64,000 nt of DNA from Nansenia antarctica (GCA_963989245.1 OZ022351.1:14801843-14865842); one strand, 5' to 3'. Shown: positions 50,386-61,650, numbered from the stretch's first letter. Numbers and translations are program-made. The notes: generated by a model from the letters alone, not told the origin.

Positions 50386-50814
50386 TCCAGGTATTTTGCC
50401 CCTTTGCCTCAAGCCCACTCCCCTTTTTAAGGTGAAAAGTCCCCTGACAGTTTGACTGGTGGTGAATTCAAATTGAATAGAAAGAAATAACGAAATAGGG
50501 GTTGACTCTCATCTAGGGATTTACACGGCCAAAGTCAAATGAAGAGCTACAAATCCCTGGAGGCACCTTAGTTCTTCACTAGTGGCTGGGTGGATGGGAT
50601 ACTGCACTATAAACCCTCTGCTGACATTACATTTTTCAAAACCCAGGTCAAGCCATTGTGGAGGGTCACCGATAAATCCGATAGACGCTTGTAAGCTGAG
50701 CTGACCACTTTTCCACACTCGATTTCACCCAAAAGGGGGTTAGAACGACCACGGCCCCTTTCGGGTGAGATCGAGCTCTGTATAGTGTCGGAAATTGGAA
50801 AAGCTAGTGTCACC

Positions 50815-50990
50815 ATGCCTAAAAGCTGCTGCTTAAAATCCCAGTTTACGATGTCTTTACTTCCACAAAGAGCGAAGGACAGTAGAAGAAGAGATCTGTG
50901 GCTTCAGGCCAGCCACACAGAGGATGAACATGGTCAACTGTGTGTCTGTGTCAACTTCAGTGCTGAGACCAGCTGGCAGTTATCCAGTGG
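50815..50990 (+). pseudogene. Degenerate THAP-like zinc-finger start
   Basis: After ACCATG the frame begins MPKSCC and continues through QRAKDSRRRDLWLQA. That is the layout of a THAP domain start (a Met-Pro-Lys-x-Cys-Cys opening, then a basic R-R-x-x-W-L-x-A block). The second zinc cysteine and the C-x2-H pair are not found, and the spacing to Trp is about seven residues short, so the domain is broken. THAP domains are DNA-binding modules of P-element and Kolobok-like transposases and of the host THAP proteins. Its position inside a TIR-bounded element favours a transposase remnant. The frame stays open to about 51096 without recognisable content. Confidence 0.4.
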
Positions 50991-51264
50991 CAGACAACAT
51001 TTCAAGGAACTGTCGTTCATGTTCTTCTGTTGCCTTTGGAACTGCCCTACAGTTTTCTTTCGGACTCCCCTCTTTCTTTTCTCTTGGTCTGTGTAGAACG
51101 TAATGTCCTCCACCATCTCTGTCTCCACCTTTTTGGTACAGAATGTATTCCAGTCACAGGTTGGTGCCATACTTGGCAGACAGATGCCTCTTACTTAAAA
51201 AGGAGTGCCCCCCTCACATAGGAACAACGTTCTCCCAGTCTAGAATAAAATAGAATACAATGAC

Positions 51265-51859
51265 TAGGGCTGGGCAAACGATAAACATTTCTTTTTCGAT
51301 AATCGCAAGAATTAACGATCAATTATCGATTAATCGATTTTTTTTTCCTTGGGGAAAAAACTTTATTTGTGTTGCTATTGCACACATTCATTCATTCACA
51401 TCCAAACTAGACACTACAGTCAGATAACAAGCCACAAGGCAGTGAGTAGCCTAAATTGTTTAAGTTAAAAACACATTTTATATTATAAATAAAAATATAG
51501 AAAATAAGTAACTCACCATAGGAGCAGTAAAAAAACAGTTACTCACAAATAGTAGGATGACTGAAAACGTTAGTGTCCTTAAGAGCGTCCAGCTTAACTT
51601 AAATTTAAACTCCAGCGAGAGACTGTAGGCGGCAGGCCTACTGGTTCTTGTTCAGAAAGATGATCATGTTAACATGTTCAGGGGTGAGAGACGAACGCAA
51701 TCTGGTGACACGTGGACAAACTAATTTCCATTATTATTATTTAAAAAAAATATAATAATATATATATTAACGATTATCGAGTATTAAATAAATATTTTGT
51801 GATCGACCAAGATCCTTATCGATCAATTATCGATCGTCGATCATTGATGCTCACCCCTA
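51265..51859. mobile_element. hAT-type MITE with 8-bp target duplication
   Basis: The 595-bp element has ends TAGGGCTGGGC and GCTCACCCCTA (imperfect TIRs) and inner inverted TAATCGAT/ATCGATTA-rich arms. ACAATGAC flanks both sides exactly (51257-51264 and 51860-51867), the 8-bp duplication typical of hAT. No transposase ORF. It is inserted inside the older element described around it. Confidence 0.85.
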
Positions 51860-53019
51860 ACAATGACTTATTTCACCAAATAGGAAGAGCATTTATTTTC
51901 TTCTGAAAGAATTGGATATGTGCCATTGTGATTAATACTGTTAATGTTATGCGGTCATCTTCCCCTGCCATGCAATCACAGTGAGATGCTTTAACCTCTC
52001 CAGTCCTCTTACCAGCAAACCAACAAAGGTGTTGTGGGATGTATCGGTGACCCTTCACGATGGCTTGACCTGGGTCTGGAAAACTGTCTTGTGGTGCGGT
52101 ACCACTTCTACCCAGACACTAGTGAAGAACTAATGGGCTTCAAGGGATTTGTAGTTCTTCATTTGACTTGCGTGTAAATCCCTAGATGAGAGTGTTACAT
52201 TTGTTTTCTTAAGATAGGATAATGAATAAATCTGATCAACGGGCATATATGATGCATTTGCCAATGTGATGAACTGTTAATCAGTATATACCCTGCAAAG
52301 TGTATATGTGTGTGTATGTATATAAAATGAAGAGGTTATAGCTAGCTAGCTACGATTCATCATCAGAATAATGAAGCCAAAACTATGCAACTATACATAC
52401 ATACTAAACATAATTCTTCATGGGATTTGGGCTCCTAAAAAGCAATGCTATATTCTTATTTTATGCTATTAAATTGGCAAAGACCTTGGAATTTGAATTT
52501 ACCGCCAGTCAAACTAAAGGGACTGTCTTCACCTAAAAAGAGGTTGGGGGGCATAGCGCAAAATACCTGAATGTGTTGTTCTCAGAGGTGCCAGAGAGGG
52601 TGCTGCTGAAATGAGTTCTAGTCAAGAAACGGAGTGAATGTGAAGTCATTCACTGCAAAGTTGTTCACCCTACTGATTTAGCCATCTGCTTCAGAGAGCA
52701 TTTAGTCTCTCTGTGTAATTACACCTACGCTAGGCTCATTGAGTACATGCCAACTGTTTTTTAATGAAGAAATAATCCCATTTTGGTTCATCAGGACAGT
52801 AGAAGGTCTCATTGAAGATGACGCTTCTAATAGTTTAGCGTGTTGCGTGCATGGCTCATCTTCTGTCCTTACCCCCAGTGTGAATTGGCACGACTGTAGT
52901 GTGTTCGCATGCCTAGCCCAGGTGAGCTCACTAGGGAGAAGCGTCCAAACCTGCCATCTCTAATAAATACAGCTCCACAGTCTGCCTTGAAGTTCTCTCA
53001 TCCTCTCTCCACTCCACTT

Positions 53020-53033
53020 CACACACACACACA

Positions 53034-53103
<70 letters not shown>
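53020..53103. repeat. (CA)n microsatellite
   Basis: CA dinucleotides over about 80 bp with one CT interruption. Confidence 0.95.
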
Positions 53104-53104
<1 letters not shown>

Positions 53105-53437
53105 CCTTGCTCTGCAGACAGACAGCTGATGTTATCAAGTCCATGCTTGGCCTGGTGATGATGTTCAACATCAGTGTTTTTCTGAATTTAGGCATAACAG
53201 CAGGCTTCACCAATCTGGGATGCATTTAACAGTCTGTGCTAGCGGAGACTGTGTGTATGTGCGCACACGCGTGAGTGTGTTTACCTCATCGTTCCAGGGT
53301 AAATCGGCAGGTCTGAACAGGATCACACATTTGCCTCGCATCGGGGTTCTTTCTCTGTTTCTCGCACGCAGACATGAACACTATTTCACTCACCTTCCGC
53401 CGTGTGTGTTTGTGTGTGTAGCCTAGCCTGTAGGAGC

Positions 53438-53438
<1 letters not shown>

Positions 53439-53489
<51 letters not shown>

Positions 53490-53490
53490 T
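53439..53490. repeat. (GT)n microsatellite followed by (GA)n
   Basis: About 24 GT units, then GAGTGAGAGAGAGAG. Confidence 0.9.
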
Positions 53491-53649
53491 GAGAGAGAGA
53501 GAAAAAGAGAGAGAAGCTCAGGTTGTCCATAAATCTAAGTCTCTTTTCCCACAGTGTTTCCTTTTGGCTGCTCTGGGGATGGCCAAAGTATTTAGCATAA
53601 TGATACAATTACTCAATCTCCCATGGCAGCGCTCGCAGCTGATTTCACA

Positions 53650-53796
53650 TTCTCCTTCTTCCTCCCTCTCCCTCTCTCCCTCCCTCCCTCCCTCCCTCCC
53701 TCTCTGTCTCTTGCACGCTCCTTATTTTTGTGTCACCGCCGAGAGATGAGTGGAATTTCTCATCCGTCTGAGACACGCATTTTGTCTTTCTTCTTC

Positions 53797-53855
<59 letters not shown>

Positions 53856-53876
53856 CCTCTCTCTCTCTCTCTGACG
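53650..53876. repeat. (CCCT)n and (CT)n pyrimidine tracts
   Basis: CCCT units at 53672-53702 and CT dinucleotides at 53800-53875 are separated by about 100 bp of ordinary sequence. Confidence 0.9.
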
Positions 53877-54153
53877 CTCTTGCATCTCTTTAGTGGCCCA
53901 CTGCTCTGTCACCGAGCCAAGGAAACACAGCGCACTCTCGAGACTTCCTGAGCCTTCCTTTTCTGTCTTTCTTTCTTCCCTCTATCCTCCTCTCTCGCAC
54001 TTTAGTCTCAGTCTGTTCCGGGGTGGGTGGACACTCCTGTCCAGTCTGTTTAGTGTAGGAACGGGGCCTCACTACTTCTTGACTGTAAGCTGATTAGGAA
54101 GGCACTGAGCTTTAGCCCTCAGCCTGTTCACTTGTTAGCGGTTAACGTGGAAG

Positions 54154-54476
54154 GACAGAGAGAGCTCACAGGAGGGGCAGAGGGAGCTCACAGGAGGGGC
54201 AGAGGGAGCTCACAGGAGGGGCAGAGAGAGCTCACAGGAGGGGCAGAGAGAGCTCACAGGAGGGGCAGAGAGAGCTCACAGGAGGGGCAGAGGGAGCTCA
54301 CAGGAGGGGCAGAGAGAGCTCACAGGAGGCGGCAGAGAGAGCTCACAGGAGGGGGCAGAGAGAGCTCACAGGAGGGGCAGAGGGAGCTCTCAGGAGGGGG
54401 CAGAGGGAGCTCTCAGGAGGGGCAGAGGGAGCTCACAGGAGGGGCAGAGGGAGCTCACAGGAGGGGCAGAGCCGTG
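54154..54476. repeat. 22-bp minisatellite upstream of the first svil coding exon
   Basis: About 14 copies of AGAGGGAGCTC followed by ACAGGAGGGGC, with AGAGAG, GGCGGC and CTCTC variants. Each copy has a SacI-type GAGCTC site. It ends about 400 bp before the ATG of the first svil coding exon. Confidence 0.95.
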
Positions 54477-54479
54477 ACC

Positions 54480-54523
54480 ACAGCTTCACTCCTCCACACT
54501 GCCCAGAGAGACCGCAGCCACTG

Positions 54524-54555
<32 letters not shown>

Positions 54556-54874
54556 ACTGAAGGAGAGCAGCTCCCTCTTTCCTCTTCTTTCTCTCTCTCT
54601 CTCTCTCCTCTGTCTCTAATGCTACCTGACTCCCTCCCTCCCTCCCTCTGTCTGTCTCTCTCTCTCTCTCCCTCTCTCTATTTTCCCCCTCCTCTCTGCC
54701 GAGTGCGAGCCGTCCTGGGGCACTGACTGACTGCGTTTGTGTCTGCATCACCTTGCAGTCAGCTTGCCCTGCCTTTTCGTTCGCACCTCTCTTTCTCTCT
54801 CTGTCTATCCCTCTCTTTTTCTTTTTCCTCTCTAATCTGTGTCCCCCCCCTTACCTTCCGGGTCTTTTGCCAAA
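54480..54874 (+). promoter_or_regulatory. svil: Putative svil 5' leader / promoter-proximal region
   Basis: Pyrimidine-rich sequence (CTCTCT runs, a (CTA/CTG)n run at 54518-54555) leads into GCCAAAATG, a favourable start context. No TATA box is evident near the expected distance. CACCTTGCAG at 54752 could alternatively be a splice acceptor for an exon joined to a distant non-coding first exon. The transcription start cannot be fixed from sequence. Confidence 0.35.
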
Positions 54875-54932
54875 ATGTATCGGAACCCGTGGATCTCGAA
54901 TTACCTGAGTCATGTCAAGTTCTGCGGCCAAG
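54875..54932 (+). CDS. svil: svil coding exon A (upstream start)
   Basis: ATG in a good context (CAAAATG with A at -3) begins MYRNPWISNYLSHVKFCGQ. The exon ends CAAG|GTAAGA, leaving one base. Joined to the exon at 58965 the codon becomes GGA and the frame stays open. The start is chosen because it is the only ATG in this exon and an in-frame polypyrimidine leader precedes it. No signal peptide or transmembrane segment. This peptide is not part of the supervillin isoform I know, so it is identified as svil only through the exon chain. Confidence 0.6.
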
Positions 54933-55292
54933 GTAAGAGAGGCTGGGGTTTGGGGATGGTGCTAGGACCTGGGTTGGGGCTGTAGGGGAGGCTGGCAGGC
55001 TGCAGACTGACTCTCTCTCTCGTCACTGCCCCCGATTCCAGCTGTCCTTGCGCTGTAGCCGTAGCCTCCAAGGACGTGCAGCGGAGATAAGGGACTCGCT
55101 GACTGCAGGAGGGCGAGAGCTATTTCTGTGCTCTACTTCTTCTTTTTTTCCTCCCAATTGTTAGATGAGTTGTGTTGCTTTTCATGTGGCTTCGTTTACG
55201 TACGTTGTGTTTTTTAGATTTGTGTGTGATTGAGTCCACATGCCTGGTGTGTGAATGTGTGAGAGAGAGGGACACTGTTTTTGTGTTTGTTG

Positions 55293-55675
<383 letters not shown>

Positions 55676-55957
55676 GGTTCTCATTCAGCATCCTTCTCAT
55701 TCTCTCAGTGGTGTTTCCAGAGTGTGGATGGAGCGTCGGGTCCAGGCTCTGCAGGGTTAACTGGCTGGGAATCCACAACAGGTGTCTCAGTGTTTCTGGT
55801 GCCCCAGCACCAGAGTTCCCAGGCTTCCAGCCCAGTACGAGGACAGTCCTGTAGGGCAATGGGTGTTCATCAAGGGTTTGGGTTGTTATGCTAAATTGAA
55901 CACACATGCTGTGTTAAGACATTCATTCAGCTTTTTTTTCCCCCAGAGTTGAATGCT

Positions 55958-56158
55958 AACTGATTCTAACTGATTCTAGAATCATCTTCTAACTGATTCT
56001 AGAATCATCTTCTAACTGATTCTAGAATCATCTTCTAACTGATTCTAGAATCATCTTCTAACTGATTCTAGAATCATCTTCTAACTGATTCTAGAATCAT
56101 CTTCTAACTGATTCTAGAATCATCTTCTAACTGATTCTAGAATCATCTAACTGATTCT
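55958..56158. repeat. 23-bp palindrome-containing minisatellite, svil intron
   Basis: About eight near-identical copies of CTAACTGATTCTAGAATCAT followed by CTT. Every unit contains the perfect palindrome TGATTCTAGAATCA. The first and last copies are truncated. Confidence 0.95.
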
Positions 56159-56159
56159 G

Positions 56160-58438
56160 ATCGAGAGAATGAGCTTTGTTATTGTCTTTTACAATAAGGA
56201 CATGATTGGCTTATTGCCTCTAAATCCTCTGTTTCTCAAGGAGCAGGTTTTGGTTGGCTCAGACAGTCTCACCTTATCCCCCCCCCCCCCCTCTTCTGAA
56301 TAGCCCCCCCCCCCACCCTTCATCTGTTCACACCATAAATCTCTCCAGGCCCATGCTTGATGACTCCTTGGTGTCCTGTCGTACACCCTGGGGAGGGTCG
56401 GGCTGGGTGGGCGAGGGTGGGTGAGGGGATGTGATGTAATCGATCCTGTTGTTAGGGAGTGACATATTTCCTTTTGGGCTCCCTCTAATCTCGGGTGCTC
56501 ACGGTAATCCCATTCCCATCTCAATTTGGACATATGCTAACCCCCTCCACAGCCATGTTGGCTTTGTGCGTGTGTGCCGTGCGTGCGTGCGTGCGTGCCG
56601 TGCGTGTGTGCCGTGCGTGCGTGCATGTGCGTGCGCAAAAGACCGGAACAGAGTAAGAATCTCAACACATTGTCACGTTTCATTGAAGTTCTAGTCCTTT
56701 GTCTTCGAAATATAGCTCCATGAAACTGTCTCAAAGCAAAAGTCATACAAGCCATCCTCTTCTATCTCAGCGTGAAAGCGTAACCTTTCTTGACGTAGAG
56801 GGGATTAACGAGGCGCCATTAAATCATGTTACCCCATTGTTTTATTGGCGTGGAGCCTCTTTTATAGCGCCATATACATGCATGTGTGATGGCGTTAAAC
56901 AATGTCTCATACTTTGGTTTCGTGGCTGTAGCATCCATTTGTGGTCCTGTCAAATTACAACCTGCATCAAAGGCTTTGGGACATCTGTGATCATGGCAGC
57001 AGGTATTTTTTTTATGCCTGTGCCTGGAGGGAGTTACGCATCCAGCCGCTCCACCTTTATGAAAGGTCCCTCTAGATAGTGTGCATGCCATTAGCCAAGC
57101 AGGCTTTAAAAGTAACACAGGTCTGTCTCTGATCCTCCCTCCGTGCCCTGTAGAGCACACAGCATGTTTCCACATCAACTCCGTACCGTGATGACCTCGA
57201 AAGAGCTAAATGTAGCTTTGCACTGCTGTGAGGTAGGCCTACGTGTGCTCACTGGCTAGTTTGAAGCGAGTGGACAGTCCCGGTTAAAGCTAATGTTAGT
57301 CGTTCACTGAACAAGATCTACGGCTGGACACTTCTATGAATAAGGCTGGCGAAGGGGGTCGAGTGGTTTTATTATTCCTCTCGTATCCAATGTATCACTG
57401 TTGCTTTATCAGCTGGTGAGATGACCGCGATGACATGGGGATGTCTTCTGAGTGGGCTGTGTTTTGGCCCCCCCCAGCTGAAATAATACATAACCAAACC
57501 AGTAACAGATCCGGGTGCATGGACGGACGTCTCTACATAATCCCCTCCCTCTTTCTTCTCAAATGATGTTTTCCCAAAGTGGGGGGGGGGGTTTAAGCAT
57601 CAATCCAAACATCCCTTAATAAGGGCTAACAGAGCTGGAATGGCAGTTTGGGGAGGGGTGTGTCACGTCAAGCACGCCCCTGAGGTGACCTCCTGAAGGG
57701 TGGTCTCTATGCCGAGAGCCTTTGGCAAGTGGAAACACATGTCCCCTCCCCTCCCAGTCTGGCCCAGAATCCCTCGCTCACCGCAGTGTGGTTTAGGGGA
57801 GGACGGCGTGCCACACGCTTGTGTTTCGATCTCTCTGAAGCTCTGACACATTCCTGAAACGGTGATGTGATACCCAACGCTCTCTTATGGCTCGACTTTA
57901 ATGATAATGAATCAATGTTTATTTATTTCCAGCCGGGTGTGTTGTACTTGACATTCTGTCCTTGACGTAGCGTAAATAGCCCATTATAATCAGTTTGCTA
58001 GCTAGTGGACTACAGACTGATCGATAAAATAGTTTGCCACTGTTTTAACAAGGTTGTTGTGCTGCATTACTGTATAGGCCCACACACACACATTGTTCAC
58101 TCCCCTCAGTGGCGATTCGGATGTTTTTGTATTAGAGCAGAGTTGCATTGTGTCAATACCGTCGCATTCAGGGTTCTGCTGAGTAACAGTCACAGGCCTG
58201 GCTGCCGCTGTCCGAGCAGAGACAACCTTGACGTGTGATCGGACTGTAGAGAATCCGTCTCAGTGAAACACAGTGTACGCTGGAACAACGTGAGCTATGT
58301 TCCTCGTCGTGACAAGCCACTTTGGACTGGAGTCAGACTGCAATTTCAATTTACTGAACCTCTGACTGTGTACATGTGCTATGTCCTCTGTCACTGTGTG
58401 GTTGGGGATAGGGGATGATGGATGGTGCCAGTGACTAG
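56160..58438. other. svil intron A-B interior, no exon seen; poly-C and GTGC runs
   Basis: C runs lie at 56279-56291 and 56305-56315 and a GTGC-type repeat at 56568-56634. No supported exon. Confidence 0.4.
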
Positions 58439-58567
58439 CTCTCTCTCTCTCTCTCTCCTCCCTCCCTTTCTCTCTCTCTCACTCTCTCTCACTCCCTCCC
58501 TTCCTCCATCTCTCTCTCTCTCACTCACTCCCTTCTCTCTCTCTCTCACTCACTCCCCCCCCCCCTC
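58439..58567. repeat. CT-rich microsatellite ending in poly-C
   Basis: CT dinucleotides with CACT and CCCT interruptions, then about ten C. Confidence 0.9.
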
Positions 58568-58964
58568 GTAGGTCATCCCAGGCCTCATTTCTGCTCACAG
58601 TCACAACCCACAAGCCCTGCTGCACATCTTACACATTATCTCATGATATCCCTTAAGACTGCACAAACCTCTTCTTGTTCCGCGTGATTCGATGAAGCAG
58701 GTTTTTGTTTTCCACTTGACTCCCATCATTCATTTATTTCCTCTGCGTATGGCCACTCGGAGATGTCTGCTAAGATATCCCTGGAGATGTTTTCTGGATG
58801 GCCGTGATACCGTATGCTCTTCCCCCTCAGCTTGTTTGTTCATTAAGTACTGCAATTAAAGTTGGAATCATTAAAAATAGCCCGTCTCCTCCTCCGCTTT
58901 CGCAGTAGATGATCTGGGGGTACGGCCCTGCTCTAAATGTCACCCTCTCTTGTGTTGTCTCTAG

Positions 58965-59028
58965 GATTCGGTAGCGAAACCCCCATCAAACTTGGGAACT
59001 CGAGACTGTTACAGAAAAAGGCTCTAAG
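58965..59028 (+). CDS. svil: svil coding exon B
   Basis: The acceptor is TTGTCTCTAG at 58955-58964 with a clean pyrimidine tract, and the donor is AAG|GTAAGA at 59028/59029. Read in phase from exon A it gives GFGSETPIKLGNSRLLQKKA and then L, leaving two bases (AG) for the next exon. The peptide is basic at its end. The 64-nt length is not a multiple of three, so skipping would break the frame. Confidence 0.65.
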
Positions 59029-59914
59029 GTAAGATGATTTATTTTTTTATCGATCATTCTATGTTTTGTTTATATTTGGGGGGGGGTTGTGCTAAAATCG
59101 AAATGTCGCTAATGTTTGCACTGTAGCGACAGTACGACAGTACATTGTGTTTGCAGATGTAGCCTGCCTGTATATACAGTACAGCATTATGTTTGTGTTT
59201 CCGCATGTGTTCATCACGTTTCCCCCCCCAGTGTGGGCGGGTGGTTGATGTGCGTCAGGTTGGGAAAGTGTCCAGGGGGAGTGAGAGAGTGAAACATAAG
59301 GCCACTGAGGGGAGGGCACCGACCACAGCATTAGTGTGATTGCTCTCTGTGTCAAAAGTGTTGGCTAGGTGTCAAATACTGCAGCCTCCATCCATGACTC
59401 TGCAGACAGCACCATCCAGTTCTAATAGGACCACATGGAGTCTCATTGACAATGACACTAGGAATGAGTCTGCGCTATACAGTATCTGTGAGATACTGGG
59501 TTTGACATCGATGACAGAAAAAATGGAGCCATCAACCTAGATGATACTGTAGATGTCTTGTTTCAGTTGCTGTTGACTGTAAATGATACGATCCTGAGGA
59601 AGGGGTGGGTTCTGTTCAGAGTTCGGTGGTAGGCTAGTTGTTAAAACCCGAAGGATGTTTTTGTTTCAAACTGTCCCTTCACAGAAAACATCATATCATT
59701 AACTTATTTGCTGTAATACAATCCACCTCAAACAACCTCAGAATTTTTCCACAGATATTATCTTCCTAAGATAATGATTTTTCTGGTTTTGCTATAACAG
59801 GGTCAGTTTGATGTCGGTGGTATGTTTGTGTTTTAAGCCTTCTTAAGCCTTGCTACATTGTGTCTGGTGTGTGGAACTGTGTGAGGTTTGAATGTTTAGA
59901 TATTTAATCACTTG

Positions 59915-60012
59915 GTGTGTGAATGTGTGTGTGAATGGGTGAATGAGAGGCCGTTGTAAAGCGCTTTGGCGCAGCAAAAAAGGCGCTATATAAGTGCAGT
60001 CCATTTACCATT
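59915..60012 (+). repeat. 5'-truncated SINE tail
   Basis: GTGAATGGGTGAATGAGAGG, CCGTTGTAAAGCGC and GGCGCTATATAAGTGCAGTC are the 3' part of the same SINE type found on the minus strand at 27945-28185. Confidence 0.7.
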
Positions 60013-60111
60013 TACTTGTTTTAGCAGCTAATCTCACTAGGCCCAAATGTATTGGCCTATTATGATTCTTGAACATGGTTCAATAGGGTTTTTGGATGTC
60101 CTCTTTAACCT

Positions 60112-60151
60112 CAGTGTATGAATATGTGAGTATCGAAACACAAGCATTTGC
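60112..60151. repeat. 40-bp duplicate, copy 1
   Basis: CAGTGTATGAATATGTGAGT and ATCGAAACACAAGCATTTG are repeated exactly at about 61612-61650, 1.5 kb downstream in the next svil intron. Confidence 0.85.
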
Positions 60152-60219
60152 AATAATCCGATTGTACTGATCCACATTTTACAACCTCTGGTCTTTTTTT
60201 CCTGACCCACCTCCCCCAG

Positions 60220-60311
60220 CTTCCAGAAAGAGTTCTTGTTTGATGAAAAAGACGACCTAGCCAAAAGCACCAAGGATATAGATGTCAATCTCTTGGCAAA
60301 CCTCCCTAAAG
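60220..60311 (+). CDS. svil: svil coding exon C
   Basis: The acceptor is CTCCCCCAG at 60211-60219 and the donor is AAAG|GTGAGT. In phase it reads SFQKEFLFDEKDDLAKSTKD followed by IDVNLLANLPK, an acidic-to-neutral amphipathic-looking stretch, leaving one base. It is 92 nt long, so skipping also shifts the frame. No known domain. Confidence 0.65.
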
Positions 60312-60336
60312 GTGAGTCAGGGCTTTTTATTTCAGC

Positions 60337-60339
60337 ATG

Positions 60340-60387
<48 letters not shown>

Positions 60388-60434
60388 GTGTACTCTCACA
60401 AAGTTGACTTTCCCATGGTTGGGGGGGGGGGGGG
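60337..60434. repeat. (CA)n microsatellite just after exon C, then poly-G
   Basis: (CA)n at about 60342-60384 and G14 at 60421-60434, both within 125 bp of the exon C donor. Confidence 0.9.
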
Positions 60435-60663
60435 AATGGCTCTCTTTTGTGCTGTAACCACAGTCATATTCACTCAGGAAGTAGAATCTTTAATAGGGCT
60501 GGCCCCCTTAGCTCAGACCACTGGAGAGAACCACTCCACCCCTTGACCTGCCCACATCTGTTACCAAACCTCTTTTACTGAAACGGTTCTCTCCCATGGC
60601 TGTGGCAAGGAAGTTTTTTGTATACGGGTTTGACTGCATCTCAGTTGATTATTCCCCTCATAT

Positions 60664-60882
60664 TCTTTTTTTTTTTATTACATTTTTTTTTAATGTTTTT
60701 TTCTGAGTGGGGCAGTCCCCCATTTGTACATTTTATTAGACAGATGTAGTGAAGACAGACAGGAAAGTAAGGAGAAGAAGGGAGAGAGGGTATGTCAGGG
60801 GCCCAATTCGAACCCATGCCGACATGGGCATGTGTGTGCACTGTAGACCGTGGTGCTAGACCACTGGACCACCCCAGGCCAC
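60664..60882 (-). mobile_element. tRNA-derived SINE
   Basis: On the minus strand the element begins GGCCTGGGGTGGTCCAGTGG. It has an A box-like TGGTCTAGCACC and a B box-like GGGTTCGAATT, and ends in an A-rich tail (T-rich on the plus strand, 60666-60703). This head and tail order defines a pol III retroposon. It lies in the svil intron between exons C and D. Confidence 0.7.
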
Positions 60883-61436
60883 ATTCCCCTCATATCCTAT
60901 CCATCCTACCGATTAGGTAGCATAGGATAGGTGCAAGTTATATGGTGGGTGTCTGCAGCATTACATTTGTGACGCCGGCTGGCGAAAGCTGAAGAGCCCA
61001 CTCTCAATTTAACAAACAACAGTTTTTACGATCACTAAATCCGTATCATTTGTCAGCAAAGTAAGCTTGTTTTTCGATCTGCTAACAGTGGGGTTTGGAG
61101 GTGGGGGGAAGGGGGGGGGGTGGGCTGAGTGATTTAGCTATGTGTTGTTTTCATTGGCTATTCGAAAGAACAAAGCTAGCCTAGCTATGCTGTTGTTTAT
61201 ATTCTACAGTTTCACAATTGTGACGAGTCACACAATGCCTGTGGCAGACTTCACACAGCGTCTTTGTCAACAGAGAGACTTGCTTGTTTTGGGAACTATA
61301 CTGACATCTATGAATGATTCAGAAATGACTCTAGCCACAAAGACAGTTTCTACGAAACGAAGGTCACTTGGTTGAATGGTTTATATTGCACATCAGTGCT
61401 GATGATGGAAAGGAGGTGAGGTCACTTTAGACCAGG

Positions 61437-61612
61437 GGTGGGCAATAATTTTTCCCAGGGGGCCAAATGAGCAACTGAAAATATTTGGAGAATAAATGGG
61501 CTTCAAAATAAAAGCAATGCGGTTTTAGTCCACCCATAAGATAATTATTTTTATTTTTATATTTTTTTAATTATCATGTAATCTTTCGTGGGCCGGTCAG
61601 AATCATCCCGCA
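61437..61612. mobile_element. hAT-like MITE fragment
   Basis: It begins CAGGGGTGGGCAATAATTTT with AGGGGGCC and contains GTGGGCCGGTCAGAAT, the layout of hAT-type MITEs common in fish. The right TIR is not clear; the element runs into the 40-bp duplicate copy 2. Confidence 0.45.
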
Positions 61613-61650
61613 GTGTATGAATATGTGAGTATCGAAACACAAGCATTTGT
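61612..61650. repeat. 40-bp duplicate, copy 2
   Basis: Exact match to about 60112-60151; the flanks differ on both sides. Confidence 0.85.

Larger units (their letters stand above)
50388..52569. mobile_element. Decayed long-TIR transposon related to the 43.8-47.1 kb copy
   Basis: The ends CAGGTATTTTGC (50388) and GCAAAATACCTG (52558-52569) are inverted. Subterminal blocks shared with the other copy are CCCCTTTTTAAGGTGA and GTTTGACTGGTGGT at the left, and GGATTTGGGCTCCTAAAAAG and ACCGCCAGTCAAACT at the right. An inner inverted pair lies at about 50500-50675 and 52040-52195, including CTCATCTAGGGATTTACACG and ACTACAAATCCC. Inside are a decayed THAP-like start and a nested hAT MITE. TIR mismatches show it is older than the LINE-carrying relative. 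Confidence 0.6.

Noticed and set aside
50083..50455. Overlapping proline-rich plus-strand ORFs
   Set aside because: Driven by a C-rich stretch; no domain or splice evidence.
53890..54093. Short ORFs near the svil start as extra coding exons
   Set aside because: They sit in pyrimidine-rich leader sequence and have no phase-compatible splice sites to exon A.
54132..54524. 130-codon Arg/Gly/Glu-rich ORF before svil
   Set aside because: It is made by the 22-bp minisatellite (66 bp = 22 residues period).
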